NCBI RefSeq assembly: GCF_027532945.1
Contig: NZ_JAPZTZ010000012.1
Span: 114,030 to 178,029, forward strand
Direction of reading: 5' to 3'
Source of the DNA: Phreatobacter sp.
Lineage (GTDB): Bacteria > Pseudomonadota > Alphaproteobacteria > Rhizobiales > Phreatobacteraceae
Length of the DNA stretch: 64,000 nt
Each line of letters opens with the position of its first letter. The first letter of the stretch is position 1. The notes below the pieces were generated by a model. It had not been told where the DNA came from and made no database searches. It was given only the letters and a program-made list of their open reading frames with translations. Of this stretch, positions 41,875 through 49,931 are shown in pieces. The translations under genes and the position numbers were made by a program.

Positions 41875-42456
41875 TCAGTGCAGGGCACGAACCGCGATGT
41901 AGCCGGGAGCCAGCCAGACCAGGGCCCAGAGCAGCGACGAGAACCAGTTGGCCACCTGGAACCGGACGGGACCCATGGCCATGACGCCCGCCATCATCGG
42001 AACGATGCCGCGCAGCGGCCCGATGAACTTCGCGGCGAAAAGGCCGAGCGCGCCCCAGGCATGGACGAAGCGCTGGCCGCGCACCACGAGGTCGGGATAG
42101 CGGCCGAGCGGCCAGAGCTTCGTGGCGCGGTCCTTGAACACGTAGCCGACGGCGTAGGAGGCCCATTCACCGAGCGCCGCACCGATGGTCGCCGCCGCCA
42201 CCACCGCCCAAGGGTTGGCATCGCCGAGGCCGACCAGCGCGCCGATGCCCATCAGGATCACCGAGGCCGGGATGAACAGCGACAGGAAGACGATGGACTC
42301 GCAGAAGGATATCAGACCGACCACGGGCACGATGAGCATGGCGTGCTGGCGGGTGAGCGCCTCGATGTCGGCGATGAGCGTCGTAAAGGACAAGTCCGCG
42401 ACTCCGGAGTAAAGGCTGCCGGGGCCGACAGCGGGCCGGGTCGCGCGGTTGGGCAC
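41875..42456 (-). CDS. DedA family membrane protein
   Basis: [30 protein letters not shown]...[18 protein letters not shown]...[40 protein letters not shown]. Confidence 0.88.
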   Translation of the reverse strand: MPNRATRPAVGPGSLYSGVADLSFTTLIADIEALTRQHAMLIVPVVGLISFCESIVFLSLFIPASVILMGIGALVGLGDANPWAVVAAATIGAALGEWASYAVGYVFKDRATKLWPLGRYPDLVVRGQRFVHAWGALGLFAAKFIGPLRGIVPMMAGVMAMGPVRFQVANWFSSLLWALVWLAPGYIAVRALH

Positions 42457-42739
42457 CCGCCACGGCCGAACTCAGGTGAAAGCCTGACCGAAGCCTATGT
42501 CATCCGCAAGGCGAACCGGTGTCATCAACTGCGGTCTAGCGCCGCACCACCATACCATGGACATCTCGGCGGGGGCCCGCTAACGGGCGCGCCGCGTCTC
42601 GTGGCAACCGCCGCCGCGAGGTGCCCCGGAGCCAGGAGCTTTTGCGCTCCCGAGACTTCGCGCGCCCCTCACCCGCTGATCATCGCGCAGTGCGGGCGAC
42701 CTGAGGCCTGTCCCGGCAGGACGAAGCCGTCTTTGGCTT

Positions 42740-43486
42740 TCAAACGCTCGAATAGCCGGTGATGGTCGTCGAAAAGCCGCGCCCGTCGATCCCTGTCGAG
42801 GTCTCCATCCGGCTCTGGAGCTGCGCGACCAGCGCGGAGATGATTCCCGATCCGAATCCTGCCGGCGCGCCTCCCGGCGCCGCCACCTTGCCGCGGCCGT
42901 CATCGGCAACCGTCAGCCTCCACTGATGGCCATCGACCTGATAGGTGACCCGGATCCGCCCTTTTTGCCCGTCCGATCCGAAAGCGTGTTTGAGCGCGTT
43001 GATGACCAGTTCCGTCACGATCAACCCAAGATCCGTCGCTGTTCTCGGGGAAACATTTGCCGGATCGGAATGGACCTCGATGGTCGTCTGGCTCGCGGTA
43101 TAGACAAGCGAGGCGGTCAGGTTCTCGCACAGCGTCGTCAGATAGGGACACAGGTCGAAGCTGTCGCTCTCGCCGGGCACCTGGAGCTGGCGCTGTACGG
43201 TCGCGACCGCCAGGATTCGCCGATGGGCGTCCTCAAGGTGGCGCCGCGCTTCCTGCGAGTGGACGGTGCGCGCATCGAGAACGAGGATGCTGGCAATCAG
43301 CTGAAGGCTGTTGCCAATCCGGTGATGCACCTCGCGCAGCAGGGTCTCGTTGTAGTGAAGCAGAAGCGCCATCCGTTGAGCGTCATGGTCGTGGCTCTTC
43401 GAACGCAGCTCCTGGAACGAGCGGAGCCTTGTCCTCGGCGGCAGACTGCTGAGAAACTTTGGAACGGTCACATAGCTCGTGGTCAT
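42740..43486 (-). CDS. Sensor histidine kinase, HisKA_2/HWE-like, no recognisable sensor domain
   Basis: LLREVHHRIGNSLQLIASILVLDARTVHSQEARRHLEDAHRRILAVATVQRQL; LIVTELVINALKHAFGSDGQKGRIRV (N box), VADDGRG (G box). Confidence 0.88.
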   Translation of the reverse strand: MTTSYVTVPKFLSSLPPRTRLRSFQELRSKSHDHDAQRMALLLHYNETLLREVHHRIGNSLQLIASILVLDARTVHSQEARRHLEDAHRRILAVATVQRQLQVPGESDSFDLCPYLTTLCENLTASLVYTASQTTIEVHSDPANVSPRTATDLGLIVTELVINALKHAFGSDGQKGRIRVTYQVDGHQWRLTVADDGRGKVAAPGGAPAGFGSGIISALVAQLQSRMETSTGIDGRGFSTTITGYSSV

Positions 43487-43623
43487 AGAAATACCCCTGG
43501 AAAGGATCGATCGTAAAAGAGCAGTGCCTTTGGCTGGCAGCGTTGCCGACCTCCTGTGGGCCTTCGGGGTTGACGCATCGCCGGTCGATGCAACGCCATA
43601 ATGAGGGGGAGGTGCGCTCTATC

Positions 43624-43642
43624 GCTGTTCAAAAGTGATCAG
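43624..43642 (+). repeat. 19-bp direct repeat, left copy
   Basis: GCTGTTCAAAAGTGATCAG; 18/19 identical to 45011-45029, same orientation. Confidence 0.6.
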
Positions 43643-43721
43643 CCGGGTGGGGCACGGAGTCAGGGGGAAACCCTGACAAACATGCCCTTCCGACGACCGG
43701 CAGCGCGATTGCCATCGGGCT

Positions 43722-44312
43722 CTAGTCGCTTTGCCCGAACGACCGCACGACGGTCAGACCAGGCCCGTCCTGGGGCCCGGGCCGTGGCGAATGAACGGCG
43801 GCGCCATCGCGCTTGCCCACCGCGACAGCCGCGATAGCGGCCATCAGGCCCGCCGAGGGTCTTGCCAGCTTCAGGAGCGCGGCGGCGGCCACGGCATCGG
43901 CCTTCTTGACGTAGTCACCGTCAAAGACACCGTCGACACTGACGCTCCAGATCCCGTTGCGTTCATGGACCTCAACGCAGGACGCGTCCCTGCGTGGGGC
44001 GGGTGCCGGACGGGGACGGCCGGCCTCTCCAGGGGCTGAAGGCGGGTTGGTCGCGGCGGCGGCCCGTGTCTCCGGCAACAGCATGACGGCCCGGATGAAC
44101 TCTTCGGCATAGTCATCGACGCCGCGATAGTCGTGCTAGGGTCGGCCCATGCTCATGGGATCCACAAAGGTATCCCGGAGGTGATCGAGGAACTGGGGTT
44201 CGGTCTGGGCCAGATAGGCGATCACCGCCTGCAAGACACGCTCGTGGGCAAGCACGCGCCGCTCCAGATCGGTTGTGTCCGACGAATTCGAACCGCTGGG
44301 TCCAGTGGGCAC
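43722..44312 (-). pseudogene. Hypothetical gene interrupted by one in-frame TAG (codon at 44136-44138)
   Basis: Continuous minus-strand frame VPTGPSGSNSSDTTDLERRVLAHERVLQAVIAYLAQTEPQFLDHLRDTFVDPMSMGRP*HDYRGVDDYAEEFIRAVMLLPETR...VEVHERNGIWSVSVDGVFDGDYVKKADAVAAAALLK. Confidence 0.7.
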
Positions 44313-44414
44313 ATCAAGCTCCTTGGTGCCGTCTCACGGCGGTGGACACCGGACCTCGCGCGGTCTCCGACGGGCGAGACGAACACCGACAGCACCGGCC
44401 GCGCCGTGAAAGCC

Positions 44415-44744
44415 TCAAGGGCGCAGGGCCCTGCGCGGACTGATCCCCGGCTTGCGGCCTCGCCGGACTGGCTTGCTGCCAACGGTCTTCAGCAACAGTT
44501 CGGGCAATTCGAATGTTCGGCCACGCAGTTCGCAGACGACCTCGCCGTTGATGGCATAGCCCTGCACGATCATCTCCGAACCACCCGAGCGGACCTGGAC
44601 CACGTCGCCCACCGTGTAGGCACGTTTATGGGCCCGGATGGGGCCCGTTCGGCGTATGGGGTCCGCAGAGGTTGTCGCAGCGGCCGCGACGGCGGGCGTT
44701 GGCGGAGAACTCCCGATTGATGGGGTCCGGACAAGAACGGGCAT
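44415..44744 (-). CDS. DUF2158 (YodC)-like small protein
   Basis: AYTVGDVVQVRSGGSEMIVQGYAINGEVVCELRGRTFELPELLL. Confidence 0.65.
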   Translation of the reverse strand: MPVLVRTPSIGSSPPTPAVAAAATTSADPIRRTGPIRAHKRAYTVGDVVQVRSGGSEMIVQGYAINGEVVCELRGRTFELPELLLKTVGSKPVRRGRKPGISPRRALRP

Positions 44745-44820
44745 GGTGGTGCTCCCTGGTTGATGGCGCGGGCAAACGCGACGGACGGCCGGAGCGGGGG
44801 CAAGCTCAGGCTAGGTTGGT

Positions 44821-44883
44821 CACGGGCCAAGACCCCTCACGGGCCAAGACCCGCCACGGGCCAAGACCCGCCACGGGCCAGAC
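44821..44883. repeat. Tandem repeat, 17-bp unit, about 3.7 copies
   Basis: CACGGGCCAAGACCCCT / CACGGGCCAAGACCCGC / CACGGGCCAAGACCCGC / CACGGGCCAGAC. Confidence 0.9.
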
Positions 44884-45010
44884 TGGACACACAACATGCC
44901 TTGCGCGGATGCGCTGGCGTCCGAGCAGGGCTCGTGTCCGCGACAGGTCTGGATGAGCGGTCGCGTCGGTCTGATCTTGGCCGAGACGGTAGATCAGGCC
45001 GGCCTCGCGG

Positions 45011-45029
45011 GCTGTTCAAAATTGATCAG
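45011..45029 (+). repeat. 19-bp direct repeat, right copy (overlaps the crp-like stop codon)
   Basis: GCTGTTCAAAATTGATCAG; see 43624-43642. Confidence 0.6.
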
Positions 45030-45795
45030 AAGAGGCCCGCTTCGTCTTTCGGCTGATATGCGGCTGGTCGTGCAGCACGGCATTCAGCAGCGAGCTGTGG
45101 ACCTCGATCCCGCCATTATAGGAGATGAAGCCGAGCTTGCGGAATTTGTTCATGAAATAACTGACCCGGGCCCGTGTCGTACCAATCATCTGGGCGAGGG
45201 TTTCCTGGCTGATCTTGGCGATCACCGGTTCGGGCTCGCTGTCCTTGCCGAAATTGGCAAGGAGCAGCAGAAGCCGGGCAAGGCGCTTCTCGCTGGAATT
45301 GAACAACTGGTCGATCAGATCCGCCTCGACGCGGACGGCGCGCCCGAGAAGATGGGCGATGAACATCTCGGAGAATGCCGGCTGGTCGTGGATCAACCTG
45401 ACGATGGTCGACTTGTCGATGCGTGAGATCGTGGCTTCCGACATGGCCATGGCCGTGGCGATGCGTTTCGACTGACCGGCAAGCCCACCTTCTCCAAAGA
45501 AGTCTTTGGGGCCGAGAAGCGCCACCACCGCTTCCTTGCCCTGTTCGGAGACAACCGCGATCTTCACCTTGCCCTTGTGAATGTAGAACACGGCATTCGC
45601 CGGGTCTCCCTGGGCAAAGATAACGTCTCCTGCCGCATAGGTTGCATCGCTCCGACCTTTGCCAACGGGTCCAGAAACGTCTTCGAGTCGAATACTGACG
45701 TGGGCTTGCGCGGCATGGACGTCCCTTTGGACTCCCGCAGCTGTCGCCGCGGGCTGATGCCTTCCCCAACGCGCGAGAGTAGAGAAATACCTCAT
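45016..45795 (-). CDS. Crp/Fnr family transcriptional regulator
   Basis: YAAGDVIFAQGDPANAVFYIHKGKVKIAVVSEQGKEAVVALLGPKDFFGEGGLAGQSKRIATAMA...KISQETLAQMIGTTRARVSYFMNKFRKLGFISYNGGIEVHSSLLNAVL. Confidence 0.9.
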   Translation of the reverse strand: MRYFSTLARWGRHQPAATAAGVQRDVHAAQAHVSIRLEDVSGPVGKGRSDATYAAGDVIFAQGDPANAVFYIHKGKVKIAVVSEQGKEAVVALLGPKDFFGEGGLAGQSKRIATAMAMSEATISRIDKSTIVRLIHDQPAFSEMFIAHLLGRAVRVEADLIDQLFNSSEKRLARLLLLLANFGKDSEPEPVIAKISQETLAQMIGTTRARVSYFMNKFRKLGFISYNGGIEVHSSLLNAVLHDQPHISRKTKRASSDQF

Positions 45796-46182
45796 TGTCG
45801 GCAAATATCTGTTCCACGTGCTCGTCGTCGGAAACTTCGACCAGCGGACTTCGCCCTTGCGAACGCCCCCTTTCGCGACGGAAATCGATGCCCTTGACGG
45901 CAATACGGAGCCGATTCCGGGCAAAACCGCGCAATCCTCGCCCGCGATGATCCTGCCGCAGGTGTGGCATGCAACTCTCGCGAAGCCCGCAGCAACGGGG
46001 CCGTCGCGCTGCGCTCGTGCTACCCTGACGAGGTGTTCGGTGCCACCTGGAAGCGGCACAGTTCGTGCTCCACATGGGGGAGAAGGACGCGGGGTGATCG
46101 GCCATGCGACCTTCATCGACGACGACCCGGCGCCGTGTTGGCGCCGTGAGGCACAGGGAGCCGCAGGCATGAGGACCGACGC

Positions 46183-47568
46183 GTGACCTTCCGCCAGACC
46201 ATCGGCCAGAGGACCCACCTCTTCCGCGACCTCAAGGACCTGATGGCCAAGGCGACGCCGCTGCGCTCCGGGGACCAGCTCGCCGGCATCGCCGCGACCT
46301 CCGCCGAGGAGATGGTGGCGGCGCGGATGACCCTCGCCGACCAGCCGCTGAAGCTGTTCCTCAGTGAGCCGCTGGTCCCCTACGAGACCGACGAGGTCAC
46401 CCGCCTCATCCTCGACCGTCACGATGCAGCGGCCTTCGCGCCCATCGCCCATTTCACCGTCGGGGGTTTTCGCGACTGGCTTCTCTCCGAGGCGGCGACG
46501 ACGGAGCGGCTTGCTGCCATCGCCCCCGGCGTGACGCCGGAAATGGCGGCGGCCGTCTCCAAGGTCATGCGCAACCAGGACCTCATCGCGGTGGCGCGCA
46601 AGTGCCGGGTCGTGACGCGCTTCCGCAACACGATCGGCCTGCCCGGCACCATGGCGGTCAGGCTCCAGCCGAACCATCCGACCGATGATGCCCGCGGCAT
46701 CGCCGCCTCCATCGCCGACGGCCTGCTGCACGGGACGGGCGATGCCACGATCGGCATCAATCCGGCCTCGGACAGCCTGCCGGTCCTCGGCGACCTCCTG
46801 AAGCTGCTGGATGAGCTCATCGCCCGCTTCGACATCCCGACGCAGGGCTGCGTGCTGACCCACGTCACCTCGTCGATCCAGCTGATCGAGCGCGGCGCGC
46901 CGGTCGATCTCGTCTTCCAGTCCATCGCCGGCACGCAGGACGCCAACACCTCCTTCGGCATCGACCTCGCCGTGCTGCAGGAGGGGCTGGAGGCCGGCCG
47001 CTCGCTGAAGCGCGGCACACTCGGCGACAACGTCATGTATTTCGAGACCGGCCAGGGCTCGGCGCTCTCCGCCGGCGCCCATCACGGCGTCGACCAGCAG
47101 ACACTGGAGGCGCGGGCCTATGCGGTGGCGCGGGCCTATGAGCCGCTGCTGGTCAACACCGTCGTCGGCTTCATCGGCCCGGAATATCTCTATGACGGCA
47201 AGCAGATCATCCGCGCCGGCCTCGAGGACCATTTCTGCGGCAAGCTGATGGGCGTGCCGCTCGGCTGCGACGTCTGCTACACCAACCATGCCGAGGCCGA
47301 TCAGGACGACATGGACACGCTGTTGACGTTGCTCGGCGCGGCCGGCGTCACCTACATCATGGGCGTGCCGGGGGCGGACGACGTGATGCTCAACTACCAG
47401 TCCACCTCGTTCCACGACCAGCTCTACATCCGCGACGTCCTCGGCCTGAAGCGCGCGCCGGAATTCGAAACCTGGCTTCAGGCGCAAGGGATCACCGGGC
47501 TGGACGGGCGCCTGCTGCCGCAGGGCGGCGCACCACTCCTCGCCCACCTCACGGGGCTTGCCGCATGA
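46183..47568 (+). CDS. eutB: Ethanolamine ammonia-lyase large subunit
   Basis: TLGDNVMYFETGQGSALSAGAHHGVDQQTLEARAYAVARAYEPLLVNTVVGFIGPEYLYDGKQIIRAGLEDHFCGKLMGVPLGCDVCYTNHAEADQDDMD. Confidence 0.95.
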   Translation: MTFRQTIGQRTHLFRDLKDLMAKATPLRSGDQLAGIAATSAEEMVAARMTLADQPLKLFLSEPLVPYETDEVTRLILDRHDAAAFAPIAHFTVGGFRDWLLSEAATTERLAAIAPGVTPEMAAAVSKVMRNQDLIAVARKCRVVTRFRNTIGLPGTMAVRLQPNHPTDDARGIAASIADGLLHGTGDATIGINPASDSLPVLGDLLKLLDELIARFDIPTQGCVLTHVTSSIQLIERGAPVDLVFQSIAGTQDANTSFGIDLAVLQEGLEAGRSLKRGTLGDNVMYFETGQGSALSAGAHHGVDQQTLEARAYAVARAYEPLLVNTVVGFIGPEYLYDGKQIIRAGLEDHFCGKLMGVPLGCDVCYTNHAEADQDDMDTLLTLLGAAGVTYIMGVPGADDVMLNYQSTSFHDQLYIRDVLGLKRAPEFETWLQAQGITGLDGRLLPQGGAPLLAHLTGLAA

Positions 47569-48341
47569 GCCGCGGGATCTGGCAGCAGCTCGCCGCCCTC
47601 ACCCCGGCCCGCATCGGCCTCGGGCGCACCGGCTCGGCCCAGACGACGGCGGAGACGCTGCGCTTCGCCCTGGCCCATGCCACGGCACGGGACGCAGTCC
47701 ACACGCCCTTCGATGCCGACAAGGTCGCCTCCGATATCGCGGCCCTTGGCCTGGCGACGCTCGTTGCCGACAGTGCAGCGGACAGCCGCCAGACCTACCT
47801 GCTCAGGCCCGATCTCGGCCGGCGGCTGTCGGCCGAAGCGCGGGACCGGCTTGCCGCCGCGGCCGCAGCCCCCATCGACCTCGCCCTCGTCGTCGGCGAC
47901 GGCCTGTCGTCCAGCGCGGTCCATGCCCATGCGAGCGCCATGGTCTCAGCCCTGCTGCCCCACATCCGCCGGGAGGGCTGGAGCCTTGGCCCCGTCGTGG
48001 TGGCGCGGCAGGCGCGGGTCGCGCTCGGCGACGAGGTCGGAGAAATCCTCAATGCCCGGCTGGTGCTGGTGCTCATCGGCGAGCGGCCCGGCCTCTCCAG
48101 CCCCGACAGCCTCGGGCTCTACCTCACCCATGCGCCGCGCCAGGGGCGCAACGATGGCGAGCGCAACTGCATCTCCAACATCCACGGGGCCGGCCTGTCG
48201 CCGGACATCGCCGCCTTCAAGGCCGCCTGGCTGATGCGCGAGGCTCTCGCCCGGCGGCTCACGGGTGTCGCGCTGAAGGACGAGAGCGACCGGACGCTGG
48301 AGGCCGCCGAACGCCCCTTCACGCTTCAACGCCCTGGGTGA
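47565..48341 (+). CDS. eutC: Ethanolamine ammonia-lyase small subunit
   Basis: ARIGLGRTGSAQTTAETLRFALAHATARDAVHTPFD; VVGDGLSSSAVHAHA; RNCISNIHGAGLSPDIAAFKAAWLMREALARRLTGVALKDES; overlaps the eutB stop. Confidence 0.95.
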   Translation: MSRGIWQQLAALTPARIGLGRTGSAQTTAETLRFALAHATARDAVHTPFDADKVASDIAALGLATLVADSAADSRQTYLLRPDLGRRLSAEARDRLAAAAAAPIDLALVVGDGLSSSAVHAHASAMVSALLPHIRREGWSLGPVVVARQARVALGDEVGEILNARLVLVLIGERPGLSSPDSLGLYLTHAPRQGRNDGERNCISNIHGAGLSPDIAAFKAAWLMREALARRLTGVALKDESDRTLEAAERPFTLQRPG

Positions 48342-48569
48342 CCTCTGTCAGGCTTTTCGGCAACAGCAGCGGTCGCGTGGGTCGGCCGCAGACAACAAAA
48401 GGCCCGCGGAATGATCCACGGGCCCGTGAAGTTTGGATATCGGCAGTCACCTAGTGGGGGCTGACTGCTTCGACCATGGGATGATGCTCATCCGGACAGC
48501 GCGCATCAACAGAAAGTATAAAACCGATCCGCGCACTTTGTCGCATCCGGCTAGACCCATGCGCGCCCC

Positions 48570-49193
48570 TCAGGGGAGCGCCTGAGATGCCGGGAGCGAA
48601 CTGGCAAGGGCGCGCCGATCCAGGAGAGTGCTGGCCTCTGCCGCCATGTTCACCATCATGCCCCGCATGTGATTGAGCACGACATCCCGATCGAGCTTCA
48701 TCAGGTCGGGGTGAATGGGAACAAGCGCGAAGATCTCGTCGAACGTCGCCTTGCAGATGTCCTGCGGTGCCTTGGGCTCCGCCAGCGCAGCGCGGCGAAG
48801 GCTCGTCTCGACCCCGTCTCCCTGTTCGCGCCACCAGTCCGGATCAACGCCGGCGGGGCACGGATAGCGGCTGAGGACATTGCGCCCGACTGCGACCAGC
48901 GCATCAAGCAGTGCCGGCTCCTGACCCACGGCGGCCCCGCGCAGATGGCCGTCGACGAGTTCGAGCACGTTGGACAGGCTCAACGGAAAGGCCCGCCACC
49001 GCCCCTCTTCGATGGCGTCCTTGAAGGACTGCTCGCGAAACAGTTTTTCCGCAAGAATTCCGGCCCGCGCACGGCTGTATTCATACATGGAGCGATTGAC
49101 GAGAAAGGCCGCCCGCGCGTCGACGAAGTCTTCGAGGCCTGACCATGACGCGACCGTCTTCTTGCGGCCGAGGATGGCGTCGAGCAGTCCCAT
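48570..49193 (-). CDS. Conserved-looking hypothetical protein, 207 aa
   Basis: MGLLDAILGRKKTVASWSGLEDFVDARAAFLVNRSMYEYSRARAGILAEKLF...; no family named. Confidence 0.7.
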   Translation of the reverse strand: MGLLDAILGRKKTVASWSGLEDFVDARAAFLVNRSMYEYSRARAGILAEKLFREQSFKDAIEEGRWRAFPLSLSNVLELVDGHLRGAAVGQEPALLDALVAVGRNVLSRYPCPAGVDPDWWREQGDGVETSLRRAALAEPKAPQDICKATFDEIFALVPIHPDLMKLDRDVVLNHMRGMMVNMAAEASTLLDRRALASSLPASQALP

Positions 49194-49631
49194 GGCATTC
49201 TCCCCCTGTCGCGCCGACTATAGCAGCCGTCCCCGCCATGCGCACCGGACGCGGCCGACCACAGCCTTGAGCAGGCAAAATGACGCAGTCCGCGGCGTTT
49301 TGACGCTGCCGCAGACTCGGTCAATGCCCCCATGCGCTGCCATTCGCCGCAGCCTCATTCGACTTTCGTAGCATTGTGGGCGGTAAGTGGGCGTTTACCG
49401 TTTCCACCGTCGAGCGCCCGTCATTTTGCTTTGCATTTTTGTGCAGAGCAGCAATGTCGAGCGAAAACACTTGGTATGCCGCGCCCGTTCGCCAACTCAT
49501 CTTGGCCACGGGCGTATGGCGCTGCGTCGACAAACGTGCCGGAGAGCACGCCGTCGGGCGCTCGGGAGGTGAATCGCATGAGGCCGCCGTTCGGCGGTCG
49601 CAATGCCCGAGGGGCACAAGGAGGGTATAGC

Positions 49632-49916
49632 ATGGCGCAAGCGCCCGACGATCCAGCGCAGAAGCCCGATGACGTGGGCTATTGGAAGGCCACACAGAAA
49701 CTGACGTTCACGGCCGTGGGCATCTGGGCCTTCTTTTCGTTCTTCGTGCACTTTTTCGCACCCGCACTGAACGGCATTTCCATTCCGATCCTGAAATTCC
49801 CGCTTGGCTACTACATGGCTGCGCAGGGCTCTCTCATCGTATTCGTCGTCCTCATCTTCTGGTTCTGCAATCAGCAGGAAAAGATCGATGAGGAATTCGG
49901 CGTGTCTGAAGACTGA
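49632..49916 (+). CDS. DUF4212 protein (symporter small subunit)
   Basis: YWKATQKLTFTAVGIWAFFSFFVHFFAPALNGISIPILKFPLGYYMAAQGSLIVFVVLIFWFCNQQEKID. Confidence 0.88.
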   Translation: MAQAPDDPAQKPDDVGYWKATQKLTFTAVGIWAFFSFFVHFFAPALNGISIPILKFPLGYYMAAQGSLIVFVVLIFWFCNQQEKIDEEFGVSED

Positions 49917-49931
49917 GGCGGAGGGCGAACA

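Noticed and set aside
45016-47547. 843-aa minus-strand ORF as one protein
   Set aside because: Only the last 260 codons (start 45795) form a Crp/Fnr protein; the rest is antisense to eutB
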